Source of the DNA: Prevotellaceae bacterium UBA4301
Lineage (GTDB): Bacteria > Bacteroidota > Bacteroidia > Bacteroidales > Bacteroidaceae
DNA length: 60,984 bases
Assembly: GCA_002395775.1 (NCBI GenBank)
Contig: DGUV01000082.1
Span: 1 to 60,984 of the forward strand
Direction of reading: 5' to 3'
The notes beneath the pieces were generated by a model. The model saw nothing but the letters and a program-made list of their open reading frames with translations, was not told where the DNA came from and made no database searches. Both the position numbers and the translations under genes were made by a program. Positions 7,672-15,767 of the stretch are shown one piece after another; positions within the stretch are counted from its first letter, which is position 1, and each line of letters starts with the position of its first letter.

Positions 7672-8472
7672 TTACTCTGTTGTTCTCTGGACATCCCGAC
7701 CGTCCTGGTTGAGCCAGTCGTCGATGAGTCGGCGGGCAAGAGAGACCGGGCCGGGAATCTCGGGCAGATGGTCCCGCCGAAACCATCCTCCCCCACCCAG
7801 TTCGGAGCGTTGCAGACGGATTTCTCCGCTTTCATACTCGGCCGTGAAGCCCACCATCAGTCCGGCAGGATAGGGCCAGGGCTGGGAGGCAAAGTAACGG
7901 ATGTCCTTGATGCGGAGATGGGTTTCCTCCCACACTTCGCGTCGCACACATTCCTCCAGAGTCTCACCCGTCTCCACGAAACCTGCCACCAAACCGTAGT
8001 AGTTGCCACGGAAGTTGTTGGCATGCACCAGAAGCACCTCGTCGCCCTTGGTCACACGGACAATGATGGCCGTCTGCAACTGAGGCCACAGCTCCTTGCC
8101 ACACTCGGTGCAGCGCTTCGAGATGTCGGTATCCCAACGCATTGGGGCCCCGCAACAACCGCAATACTTCGAGTTCTGGTCCCAATAAAGCAGTTCGGCA
8201 CACTTGCCTGCCAACTGGTACATCTCGGGCTGGAGTATATCGAACGACCTTCTAAGACCCACCATCTGCAGGTCGGGACGGTCGGTCACCGGGCGGTCGA
8301 GACGATAGATGTGAACGACCTTCCTCCCCACGGGGGGAGCGGGGAGCGGGGCCGTGATGTCAGTCACATGTTCCCAAGGCTGGAAACCGATGGGTGGCTG
8401 ACCAGAGGGGACATCCCCCTCACGAGTGAGCAGGATATCCCCTTGGCAATATGCAAAATAAAGATCGGTCAA
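7672..8472 (-). CDS. nudC: NAD(+) diphosphatase / RNA decapping Nudix enzyme NudC
   Basis: A 266-residue protein with the NudC layout: an N-terminal domain, a zinc ribbon (CGCCG at about 99-103 and CTEC at about 116-119), then a Nudix box GFVETGETLEECVRREVWEE (about 158-177), followed by SQPWPYPAGLM, the NudC-specific motif. NudC splits NAD(H) into NMN(H) and AMP and removes NAD caps from RNA. The start is TTG 8472, sharing bases with the TGA of the upstream mutase gene, so the two are coupled. A GC-rich repeat at 8322-8353 lies in frame and encodes the proline-rich TAPLPAPPVG stretch near residue 45. Confidence 0.92.
   Translation of the reverse strand: MTDLYFAYCQGDILLTREGDVPSGQPPIGFQPWEHVTDITAPLPAPPVGRKVVHIYRLDRPVTDRPDLQMVGLRRSFDILQPEMYQLAGKCAELLYWDQNSKYCGCCGAPMRWDTDISKRCTECGKELWPQLQTAIIVRVTKGDEVLLVHANNFRGNYYGLVAGFVETGETLEECVRREVWEETHLRIKDIRYFASQPWPYPAGLMVGFTAEYESGEIRLQRSELGGGGWFRRDHLPEIPGPVSLARRLIDDWLNQDGRDVQRTTE
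8322..8353. repeat. CCTCCCC/GGGGAGG-type repeat inside nudC
   Basis: The bases read tcctccccacggggggag followed by cggggagcgggg. This is close to the palindromic repeat between pheT and yebC and to copies within the barrel and third GLPGLI genes. It is in frame in nudC and adds a proline-rich linker outside the zinc ribbon and Nudix box. Confidence 0.5.
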
Positions 8473-10211
8473 AGGCCCAGGCTCTGTTTGATGGCCTCAA
8501 CCTTCTTCTTAGCCTCCTCCACAGCGCCGGGATAGCAGTTGGCGCAATGGATCTGGCCCTTCACTTCCAGGTAGAACTTAATCTTGGGCTCGGTTCCAGA
8601 GGGACGGACAGAGACCTTCGTTCCATCCTCGCAGAACCACTGCAGCACGTTAGATGTGGCAGGCATGTCGAGTTTCGTCACATTACCTTCTGCATCAGTA
8701 GCCGTCAGAGCCTGGAAGTCCTTGGTGCAAACAATCTTGCTGCCGGCAATGTCCTTCGGAGCCTTGGCACCGCGGAAGTCCGCCATCATCTGCTTAATCT
8801 CGTCGGCACCCGACTTGCCGGGACGTACGACGTTGATGGTGTGCTCGTAGGAGAAACCATATTCCTTATAGATGTCGATTAGCAGGTCGTAGAGCGTCTT
8901 GCCCTGGTCCTTGGCCCATGCAGCAATCTCGCAGATGAGACAGATGCTGGCTGGAGCATCCTTATCGCGCACCTTGTCATAGGGCAGGAAGCCGAAGCTC
9001 TCCTCGCCACCGCCAATGTACTTCTGCTTGCCTTCGCTGATGGCGATTTCACGGGCAATCCACTTGAAGCCGGTGTAGCAGTCGCGCAGTTCCACGTTGT
9101 TCTTCTTTGCCATCTCGGCAATGACCTCGGTGGTGACGATGGTCTTCACCAGGAAGTCGGTGGGCTTCAACTGACCCAGAGCCTGCTTGTTCTTGATGAT
9201 GTAGTAGCAGAACATCATGCAGGTCTGGTTGCCGTTGATGATGATCCACTCGCCCTTGGGGTCGCGGCACACAATGGCCAGACGGTCAGCATCGGGGTCG
9301 CTGGCGATGACCAGGTCGGCATTGAGCTTTGTTCCGAGCTTCATGCCCAGGGTCATGGCCTCGGCATTCTCGGGATTGGGACTTACGACAGTGGGGAAGT
9401 TGCCGTCGATGACCATCTGTTCGGGCACGACGTTGATGTTCTTGAAGCCCCAGCTGCGCAGGCACATGGGGATGATGACGCGGCCAGTGCCGTGCATGGG
9501 CGAATAGACGATGTTCAGGTCTTCCTGACGCTTGATGACCTCGGCATCGATGCGTGCGTCGCGAACGGCCATCATGTAGTCGTAGTCCATCTCGCCGCCG
9601 ATAATTTTGATGAGGTCGGGATTGCCCTCGAACTTCACGTCCTCGATGGCCACCTTGTTCACCTCATCGATGATGCCCTTGTCATGCGGAGCCAGCACCT
9701 GTGCACCATCCTCCCAGTAAGCCTTGTAGCCGTTGTATTCCTTGGGGTTGTGCGAAGCGGTGACGTTCACGCCTGCCACAGCACCCAGATGGCGGATGGC
9801 GAAAGAGATTTCGGGCGTGGGACGAAGGCTCTCGAAGAGATATACCTTCAGGCCGTTGGCCGAGAAGATGTTGGCAACGGTCTCGGCAAACATGCGGCCG
9901 TTGTTGCGGCAGTCATGACCCACGACTACGCTCTTGCCGCCTTCGGGGAAGGCCTTGTTGATGTAATTGGCAAAGCCCTGGGTGGCCATGGCCACGATGT
10001 ACTTGTTCATGCGATTGGTGCCGGCACCCATGATGCCGCGCAGACCGCCCGTACCGAACTCCAGAGTCTGGTAGAAAGCATCCACCAGCTGAGTCTTGTC
10101 CTCGTTGTCGAGCATGGCCTGAATCTCGGCCTTCGTGTCCTTGTCATACACGCTGGAGGCAAGCCACTTCTGGGCCTCGGCCTCACACTTTTTGATGAGT
10201 TCTTGTTCCAT
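8469..10211 (-). CDS. Phosphoglucomutase / phosphomannomutase
   Basis: A 580-residue alpha-D-phosphohexomutase. It shows the phosphoserine loop TASHNPKEYNGYK (about 151-163), the metal loop DPDADR (about 308-313), the sugar loop GGGEESFGF (about 402-410) and the phosphate-binding RPSGTEPKIKFYLE near the C-terminus. The enzyme interconverts hexose-1- and hexose-6-phosphate. The length and the long N-terminal region fit the PGM2-like group of Bacteroidetes. The downstream nudC start overlaps its stop, and the upstream C69 gene ends 4 bases before its start. Confidence 0.93.
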   Translation of the reverse strand: MEQELIKKCEAEAQKWLASSVYDKDTKAEIQAMLDNEDKTQLVDAFYQTLEFGTGGLRGIMGAGTNRMNKYIVAMATQGFANYINKAFPEGGKSVVVGHDCRNNGRMFAETVANIFSANGLKVYLFESLRPTPEISFAIRHLGAVAGVNVTASHNPKEYNGYKAYWEDGAQVLAPHDKGIIDEVNKVAIEDVKFEGNPDLIKIIGGEMDYDYMMAVRDARIDAEVIKRQEDLNIVYSPMHGTGRVIIPMCLRSWGFKNINVVPEQMVIDGNFPTVVSPNPENAEAMTLGMKLGTKLNADLVIASDPDADRLAIVCRDPKGEWIIINGNQTCMMFCYYIIKNKQALGQLKPTDFLVKTIVTTEVIAEMAKKNNVELRDCYTGFKWIAREIAISEGKQKYIGGGEESFGFLPYDKVRDKDAPASICLICEIAAWAKDQGKTLYDLLIDIYKEYGFSYEHTINVVRPGKSGADEIKQMMADFRGAKAPKDIAGSKIVCTKDFQALTATDAEGNVTKLDMPATSNVLQWFCEDGTKVSVRPSGTEPKIKFYLEVKGQIHCANCYPGAVEEAKKKVEAIKQSLGL

Positions 10212-10215
10212 AATC

Positions 10216-11865
10216 TTATTTCATTAAATATTTGTCTCCTGTCTGTTTAACGACCTCGCGCCAGTAACGCTCGGGATAACCGGGACGGGTGGGATTGGCA
10301 CCAAGACCGTACTTCGTCTTCTTGAACTGGCCGTTCTCCTCAGGCTTCACCACCATGTCGTTGTGCTTCACCACGAGGTACTTGAAGAGCTGGTCCCAGC
10401 GCTGCATCATGCGGTCGGCAGCCTCGCAACTGTAGTTGGTGAGCAGGGCCTTGGCCTGTTCCGAATCGCCTGCGCTGAGCAGTGCCGCAGCCTCTGCGTC
10501 AATCCGCTGTTGCTCCTGCTGGTAAGCTGTCTCCAGCTCCTGCCGGGCATCCTTCAGGTCGGGGTACATCTTCTCGTAATAGGGATAGACGATGTTGCTG
10601 ACCGTGTTGCTGAGCCAGTAGGCCGACTGCCACGAGAAGTGGAGCTCGTCCTGCACGCCCTCGATGCGCTCGTAGCACTCGGGCACTGCCGACACGGAGC
10701 AATAGATGGGCGTGTAAGCCGTCATGTTGGCATCATCATTCGTCCACCATACTACGCCACCAACGGCATCGGGCAACGACGAACGCATCTGGCCCACGAA
10801 GGAGAAACCTGTCTGCTGGGTCGAGATGGGACGTTCGGTGTAGTATTTCTTGCCATCGACCTCAAAGCTCAGCGGCGATGGGCGGTAGGGCATGTTGTAG
10901 GGGCCTGCACCGAGGTCCTGCTGCATGTCCAGCGGCGTGCCTTCGTAGTGGTCGCGCATACCGTCCTTCACGTCCTGCACCGTGAGCAGGTGGTTGGGTT
11001 TGAAGTAGAGAGGCATCACGAGGTCGTTGGCCTGGCCCTGGATGTAGGGCAGATACTGGTCCATGCCATCGACATGCTTGCGCAGGAACGACCAGGCACG
11101 GGCATCGCAATAGCGGATGCCACCGAAGTCGAGGGGATTGAAAGCATCACGGAACGAGAAGTCGCTGTCCTTCTTGCCCGTAAAGAAACCCTTCTCGCGG
11201 GCAAACTTCACCACATCCTTGGCATACATGACATTCTCCTTGTCCTTCATGTCGAAGCGCGTGATGCGGCTCTGGTTGGCGTGGGCCGAGATGCAGTCGT
11301 CGGGGATGCGCACGGCCACCCAGACTGCCCCTTTCGAACCAGGACCCTTGCCCACCATCTCCATGACCCATGCCTCATTCTTGTCGGCAATGGTGAAGGT
11401 CTCGCCCTCGCTGTAGTAGCCGTACTTGGCCACGAGGTCGGTCATTATCTTGATGGCCTCACGAGCCGTAGTCGAACGTTCCAGACCAATATAGATAAGC
11501 GAACCGTAGTCGATGATGGCAGTGGAGTCAACCAGTTCCTCACGACCTCCGAAGGTAGTCTCGCAGATGCTGACCTGATGTTCGTTCATCTGTCCAACCA
11601 CATTGTAGGTGACAGGGGCTTGAGGTATCTCGCCCAGGTATTTGTTGGTGTCCCACTCGTATATCTTACGCATCTCGCCCTTCTGGTGCTTGCTGCCCAC
11701 ATGGCGATAGAGATTGCCGTACATGCCGTAGCTGTCTGCGTTGTAGCTGACTATGACGCTGCCGTCTGCACTTGCTGCCTTACCCACAATGAGGTTGGTG
11801 CAAGCGTGCGATTGCATCGCAATGTAAAATGTAAAATGTAAAAAAAGAATTAGAATGCGTTTCAT
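10216..11865 (-). CDS. Secreted C69-family dipeptidase
   Basis: About 549 residues from the ATG at 11865; an upstream ATG at 11889 would add eight residues before the signal peptide. After a short signal (MKRILILFLHFTFYIAMQSHA) the mature protein begins CTNLIVGKAASADGSVIVSY, the C69 hallmark in which the N-terminal Cys is the Ntn-hydrolase nucleophile. The family cleaves dipeptides in the periplasm. Part of the signal peptide is encoded by an acattt-type simple repeat. It precedes the phosphohexomutase by 4 bases. Confidence 0.88.
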   Translation of the reverse strand: MKRILILFLHFTFYIAMQSHACTNLIVGKAASADGSVIVSYNADSYGMYGNLYRHVGSKHQKGEMRKIYEWDTNKYLGEIPQAPVTYNVVGQMNEHQVSICETTFGGREELVDSTAIIDYGSLIYIGLERSTTAREAIKIMTDLVAKYGYYSEGETFTIADKNEAWVMEMVGKGPGSKGAVWVAVRIPDDCISAHANQSRITRFDMKDKENVMYAKDVVKFAREKGFFTGKKDSDFSFRDAFNPLDFGGIRYCDARAWSFLRKHVDGMDQYLPYIQGQANDLVMPLYFKPNHLLTVQDVKDGMRDHYEGTPLDMQQDLGAGPYNMPYRPSPLSFEVDGKKYYTERPISTQQTGFSFVGQMRSSLPDAVGGVVWWTNDDANMTAYTPIYCSVSAVPECYERIEGVQDELHFSWQSAYWLSNTVSNIVYPYYEKMYPDLKDARQELETAYQQEQQRIDAEAAALLSAGDSEQAKALLTNYSCEAADRMMQRWDQLFKYLVVKHNDMVVKPEENGQFKKTKYGLGANPTRPGYPERYWREVVKQTGDKYLMK

Positions 11866-11902
11866 TGTGTACAATATGACATTTGACATTTAACATTTGA
11901 CA

Positions 11903-12775
11903 TCAAACACGCAGTTTGCTGCTGTTTGCCGCCTTGAAGCTCATGTCCAAGCCCTTGACCGAATGGGTGAGCGCGCCGAAGGAGATGAAGTCCACACCGG
12001 CCTTGGCATAAGGAATCATGGTGTCATAAGTGATGCCGCCAGAGGATTCTGTTTCGGCTCTGCCTGCCACAATCTTCACGGCCTTCTCTGTATCTTCGGG
12101 TGTGAAGTTGTCGAACATGATGCGGTCACATCCCTCTGCCAACGCCTCGTCAAGTTCCTTGAAATTGCGAACTTCGCACTCTATCTTCAGGTCCTTACCC
12201 TTCTCCTTACAATAGGCTTTTGCACGAGAGATGGCATTGTGTACACCACCGCAGAAGTCGATGTGATTGTCTTTCAGCAGAATCATGTCGAAGAGTCCGA
12301 TACGGTGATTCATACCACCACCTATCTTCACGGCCTCCTTCTCCAACATACGCATACCGGGAGTAGTCTTACGGGTGTCCAGTACACGGGTCTTCGTACC
12401 GGCATCGATAAGTGCCTGCTGGTACTTGTGGGTCATGGTGGCTATGCCCGACATCCTCTGCAGGATGTTCAGCATCAGACGCTCGGTCTGCAACAGGCTC
12501 TGTTCCTTGCCTTTGACCGACATCACGATATCGCCCGGCTTCACGTGTGCACCATCCTGGACGTACACCTCCACCTTCAATTCGGGGTCGAAACGGTGGA
12601 ACACTTCCTTGGCAATCTCCACACCGGCAAAGATTCCTTCTTCCTTAATCAACAACTTGCTCTCGCCCATCGCATCTGCAGGGATGCAGCACAGGGTGGT
12701 ATGGTCGCCGTCACCTATGTCCTCAGCAAAAGCCAGGTCTATCAGACGGTCGTTCAACATTTCTACGCTTAACAT
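11903..12775 (-). CDS. nadC: Nicotinate-nucleotide pyrophosphorylase (carboxylating)
   Basis: A 290-residue quinolinate phosphoribosyltransferase, which makes nicotinate mononucleotide from quinolinate and PRPP in de novo NAD synthesis. Visible motifs are EDIGDGDHTT near the N-terminus, LNILQRMSGIAT, LDTRKTTPGMR, KIGGGMNHRIGLFDMILLKD and the C-terminal ESSGGIT. The length is typical. A TATCTTTG box (reverse of 12810-12817) lies about 35 bases upstream. It is divergent from rlmH. Confidence 0.95.
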   Translation of the reverse strand: MLSVEMLNDRLIDLAFAEDIGDGDHTTLCCIPADAMGESKLLIKEEGIFAGVEIAKEVFHRFDPELKVEVYVQDGAHVKPGDIVMSVKGKEQSLLQTERLMLNILQRMSGIATMTHKYQQALIDAGTKTRVLDTRKTTPGMRMLEKEAVKIGGGMNHRIGLFDMILLKDNHIDFCGGVHNAISRAKAYCKEKGKDLKIECEVRNFKELDEALAEGCDRIMFDNFTPEDTEKAVKIVAGRAETESSGGITYDTMIPYAKAGVDFISFGALTHSVKGLDMSFKAANSSKLRV

Positions 12776-12861
12776 GGTTTTTATCTAATTATAAGTTATT
12801 AGTTTGGGACAAAGATACGAAAAAATCCATAATCCTTAATCTTTAATCCCTAATCTTTTTG

Positions 12862-12869
12862 TAATTTTG
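12862..12869 (+). promoter_or_regulatory. -7 element close to the rlmH start
   Basis: TAATTTTG fits the TAnnTTTG -7 box. Its final G is only 5 bases before the ATG at 12874, so transcription should begin at or just before the start codon and the leader would be nearly absent. No clear TTTG lies 19-20 bp upstream; the upstream bases are the taatcc-type repeat. Confidence 0.5.
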
Positions 12870-12873
12870 CTCC

Positions 12874-13347
12874 ATGAAGACCATTTTTCTCGTCATCGGC
12901 AAGACCACCGACAAACGAATCGAACAACTGACCGACGAATACATCGGCCGCATCAACCACTATATGCCCTTCCGTTTGGAGGTCATTCCCGAACTCCGGA
13001 ATGCCAAAAGCCTCAGCCAGGAACAACAGAAAGAGCAGGAAGCAGAGCTAATCAAAAAATACTTGCAACCAGGCGATTACATCATTTTATTAGATGAACA
13101 CGGCAAAGAGCGCCGAAGCATCGAATTTGCTCAATGGATGCAGAAGCGCATGGCCGCCTCCCCCCGCCGCCTGGTCTTCATCGTGGGTGGCCCCTACGGC
13201 TTTGCCCCCCAGATACACAAAATGGCTCAGGAAGAAATCTCCCTGAGCCAAATGACTTTTTCTCATCAGATGATTCGCCTACTCTTCGTCGAGCAAATCT
13301 ATCGCGCCATGACCATCCTCAACGGCGAACCGTATCATCACGAGTGA
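12874..13347 (+). CDS. rlmH: 23S rRNA (pseudouridine1915-N3)-methyltransferase RlmH
   Basis: A 157-residue SPOUT-class methyltransferase, the usual family length. The SAM-binding knot is seen in FIVGGPYGF (about 102-110) and the C-terminal LSQMTFSHQMIRLLFVEQIY with the final NGEPYHHE, all diagnostic of RlmH. It methylates pseudouridine 1915 in helix 69 of 23S rRNA. The conserved N-terminus MKTIFLVIGKT fixes the start, placing it next to the -7 box. Confidence 0.96.
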   Translation: MKTIFLVIGKTTDKRIEQLTDEYIGRINHYMPFRLEVIPELRNAKSLSQEQQKEQEAELIKKYLQPGDYIILLDEHGKERRSIEFAQWMQKRMAASPRRLVFIVGGPYGFAPQIHKMAQEEISLSQMTFSHQMIRLLFVEQIYRAMTILNGEPYHHE

Positions 13348-13353
13348 GTTTCA

Positions 13354-13509
13354 TTATTTGTTCATCGGCAACTCCCATACATTTTGCAAGGCAATCCACA
13401 CTTCCCGATAGCCCCAAACCATTACGGCACCAGCTATCAAGGCATAGAGCAAACAACCTAATATTGCCCAAGAGCCCCTATCGTTATTCTGGCACGGGTC
13501 CATATTCAT
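13354..13509 (-). CDS. Small one-helix membrane protein
   Basis: A 51-codon frame starting at ATG 13509 inside the end of the DUF805 gene, in another frame; a second ATG lies at 13503. A hydrophilic start (MNMDPCQNNDRG) is followed by one membrane segment SWAILGCLLYALIAGAVMVW and a short amphipathic tail ending ELPMNK. The overlap with the DUF805 stop suggests coupled translation. The function is unknown. It might instead be a remnant of a longer protein. Confidence 0.4.
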   Translation of the reverse strand: MNMDPCQNNDRGSWAILGCLLYALIAGAVMVWGYREVWIALQNVWELPMNK

Positions 13510-14146
13510 TGGTTTGTGGTTCACTTCCTTTGAATAACAGAACGATTCCCCAGAACGGAATCAGCACATACAGACAAGAATCTCCACAATCATGTGCACG
13601 TTTCGAAGCTAAGGCAAAAAACAAATACAACATCACAGCCACTATGACTGCAATTAAGACTGATGCCATGCTTGAAGGCTCTGTCGTTGTATAATAACCA
13701 TAATCTACAGTTTCCATTGGAAGTCTTCCTACCACCCACACGAGACAATCTAATACAATGGTGTAAATCAGCATATAAATAAAATACGTACTTCTATCAA
13801 TGCGCCCACGAATAGACCAAATCCCTCCTGGCTTTACATCAGATTTCTTTCTTTTTTCTTCTTCATATCTCTCCCATATGAAATTGGGGGATTCTACGAT
13901 ATTATACTTCTCTTTTATGTCTAAAGGCAGAAACCATAGTTTCTTGATCGCTTCATAGCAACCATACTCTGCACTCTTTTTTAACCAGTACATCCAGAGA
14001 GACTCATCCTCATAAGGACTTTTCTTATCACTATAGACAATGGACAATTGATACTGCGCTTCGGCGTTTCCGCTGCCTGCCAACTGCTTCAATTCACTAA
14101 AGGCCTTAACATCCCCATTAATAACCTGTTCACAAAGTCTTTTCAT
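13484..14146 (-). CDS. Sel1-like repeat and DUF805 membrane protein
   Basis: A 220-residue protein with two parts. Residues 10-70 look like Sel1/TPR-type helical repeats (FSELKQLAGSGNAEAQYQLS and MYWLKKSAEYGCYEAIKKL). Residues 107-220 are a DUF805 integral membrane domain: SIRGRIDRSTYFIYM, two or three hydrophobic helices, SKRAHDCGDSCLYVLIP and the closing NEYGPVP. The role of DUF805 is unknown; the Sel1 part suggests protein binding at the membrane. It follows a secreted protein gene by 17 bases and overlaps a small membrane protein gene. Confidence 0.7.
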   Translation of the reverse strand: MKRLCEQVINGDVKAFSELKQLAGSGNAEAQYQLSIVYSDKKSPYEDESLWMYWLKKSAEYGCYEAIKKLWFLPLDIKEKYNIVESPNFIWERYEEEKRKKSDVKPGGIWSIRGRIDRSTYFIYMLIYTIVLDCLVWVVGRLPMETVDYGYYTTTEPSSMASVLIAVIVAVMLYLFFALASKRAHDCGDSCLYVLIPFWGIVLLFKGSEPQTNEYGPVPE

Positions 14147-14163
14147 AATCTCAAATTTTTAAA

Positions 14164-14724
14164 TTATTCTTTCAAATAAGAAAACGCCGAGGGCAATTCC
14201 AACACCTTATCAAAGAGCAGCTCATCATCCGAGGAATAATAGTCCGACTTGCTGCCATAACTAATTACCAGCCTGTCCTCTATCAGTACTCCATGATATT
14301 GCCATGTCCTAAGCATGTGAGTGGCATTTACCCCTCTCTGATAGACTGTAGTAGGAGTTCCTGAGGTGCCATATATACCATTCACGTCCAAAAGTATTTC
14401 CGTGCGTCCAGATTCACTCCACTTACCCAAATACCAATTCGCGAACTTTACTTCGTCACGATAAGACCAGGAAATCTCCTTTCCTCTGACTTGAACATCA
14501 TCAAATTCTATTGGCCCCTCTTCTGTATTCATCGTTAAATGATGGTTCTTTCCCTCATAAGATATTACGATAGAGCCATGCCAGCCCAGCCTATCTGGAT
14601 TCCACGAACCAACAAACGTGCTGGGGCCCGAAGCTTCGTCTCCATTATTCAATGTCTGTGAGAGGGCAAAACTACCCATAAGAGAGGCAACTACACCTAA
14701 AAGAAGATATTTTTTCATTTTCAT
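14164..14724 (-). CDS. Secreted hypothetical protein
   Basis: A 186-residue protein with a signal peptide (MKMKKYLLLGVVASLMGSFALSQ). The mature part contains FVGSWNPD, then alternating strands (GSIVISYEGKNHHLTMNTEE, GKEISWSYRDEVKFANWYLG), a pattern also seen in the C-terminal half of the protein at 19946-20782 (LIGVWKS...GDIQISNKDGNFFVQM...YIEWSL). This suggests a shared beta-sandwich or lipocalin-like domain. The function is unknown. It lies in a minus-strand run of secreted and membrane proteins. Confidence 0.6.
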   Translation of the reverse strand: MKMKKYLLLGVVASLMGSFALSQTLNNGDEASGPSTFVGSWNPDRLGWHGSIVISYEGKNHHLTMNTEEGPIEFDDVQVRGKEISWSYRDEVKFANWYLGKWSESGRTEILLDVNGIYGTSGTPTTVYQRGVNATHMLRTWQYHGVLIEDRLVISYGSKSDYYSSDDELLFDKVLELPSAFSYLKE

Positions 14725-14748
14725 ATTTGTTTAAGTATTTCAACTTCA

Positions 14749-15132
14749 TTACTTTTCACTGGGATGCACCGTCCTTCGGGGATAAAGATTTCTATTCTTT
14801 GCTTCTACCCTACTCTCGTCAGGATGACACAATTTGATTAGTTCTATAATGCGATTGGCTGGAATCTGGGACAATATTATTGTGCACCTGCTTTCTGTAG
14901 CAAGTAAATGACATTCCTTGCCCAATGCTCCAACGCATTTATCAATAGAATCCACAACTTCGTCGGTTGCAAGAACAACGACACTCACATAATTTGTGTT
15001 TTCTTCTTCAGCCATCCTCTCTAAACCAGCATGTGGATAATACTGGCCACAATCGATTATAGGATTGTCTTTTTTCGCTGCAGCAGATGACATTATAATC
15101 ATCATCATTGTTAGGGTCATTAATTTCTTCAT
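14749..15132 (-). CDS. Small secreted protein with four cysteines
   Basis: A 127-residue protein with a signal peptide (MKKLMTLTMMMIIMSSAAA) closely resembling that of the 59-residue protein encoded at 15424-15603. The mature part has four Cys residues and an alpha/beta pattern (NYVSVVVLATDEVVDSIDKC, CTIILSQIPANRIIELIKLC). Its ATG overlaps the stop of a small upstream frame (ATGA). No family is recognised. Possible roles are a periplasmic inhibitor or signalling peptide, but there is no direct evidence. Confidence 0.55.
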   Translation of the reverse strand: MKKLMTLTMMMIIMSSAAAKKDNPIIDCGQYYPHAGLERMAEEENTNYVSVVVLATDEVVDSIDKCVGALGKECHLLATESRCTIILSQIPANRIIELIKLCHPDESRVEAKNRNLYPRRTVHPSEK

Positions 15133-15266
15133 GGCTGTAAAAAACTTGAATTGTTAAAAGGGGAACTCAAACTATTATTGGTAGCATTACAGTAATTTCC
15201 TTCATTGCCCGTTATTATCACTGGCACATAAGGATAGTTATCAACGTAGTCTGTCCAATCTTCCAT
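15129..15266 (-). CDS. Possible 45-residue peptide coupled to the next secreted protein
   Basis: An ATG at 15266 opens a 45-codon frame starting MEDWTDYVDNYPYVPVIITG, and its TGA overlaps the ATG of the 127-residue secreted protein gene. The overlap is the main support. The composition is Asn/Ser/Tyr-rich with no signal peptide. It could also be chance reading of the leader of the next gene. Confidence 0.3.
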   Translation of the reverse strand: MEDWTDYVDNYPYVPVIITGNEGNYCNATNNSLSSPFNNSSFLQP

Positions 15267-15379
15267 ATCTGTCTCTGTCTTGATTATTTATCTAACGAAT
15301 CATATTAGTCTGTCCTGATGGTGGTTGAATTTTGTACCTGTAAATATACCGTATCATTACTAATCCTTTATTAAATCAT

Positions 15380-15412
15380 CCTTCCCGCGCCTCTAATTCC
15401 GGTGCGGGAAGG
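15380..15412 (-). terminator. GC-rich hairpin after the 59-residue peptide gene
   Basis: Arms 15380-15391 (ccttcccgcgcc) and 15401-15412 (ggtgcgggaagg) form a 12-bp stem with one wobble pair, just beyond the peptide stop at 15424. The following T-rich run is weak, so termination is likely but not certain. Confidence 0.55.
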
Positions 15413-15423
15413 ACATGTCATCA

Positions 15424-15603
15424 TCAAGCCTCAGGCCATGAAGGGTGTTGGGGCCACCGAGCCTCATTCAGAGGCCATGAAGGAAACTCCTCAGGAACGG
15501 GCCACGAGGGATACTTCTCGCTCGTCTGGGCGAAACGGTTGTTGTCTGCTGCGGCAGATGAGAGTGCTACCATCATCAATGCCAAGGTCATGAATTTCTT
15601 CAT
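15424..15603 (-). CDS. Small secreted peptide with repeated PSWP motifs
   Basis: A 59-codon frame from ATG 15603. Residues 1-19 are a signal peptide (MKKFMTLALMMVALSSAAA) nearly identical in pattern to that of the 127-residue neighbour. The short mature part is polar then Pro/Trp-rich, with PSWP three times (residues 32-35, 41-44 and 54-57) in YPSWPVPEEFPSWPL and QHPSWPEA. TAATTTTG (reverse of 15659-15666) lies upstream and a GC-rich hairpin downstream, so it may be its own transcription unit. No known family. Options are a secreted ligand, a processed peptide, or a remnant of a longer gene. Confidence 0.5.
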   Translation of the reverse strand: MKKFMTLALMMVALSSAAADNNRFAQTSEKYPSWPVPEEFPSWPLNEARWPQHPSWPEA

Positions 15604-15767
15604 CTCTGTAATAGTTATTTTGTTAATACTTTGAGACTCCCCTCATTGGGAGACACCGCAAAATTACTACATTTATCCTCAGACAAATCCGTCTGGCGAT
15701 GAACAAATTCAGCACAACGTACTTATGAACGTTACAATTCGAAAAACGTAACGTCCACTTAACCCTT

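Noticed and set aside
10363..11841. 492-codon plus-strand frame
   Set aside because: Antisense to the C69 dipeptidase gene.
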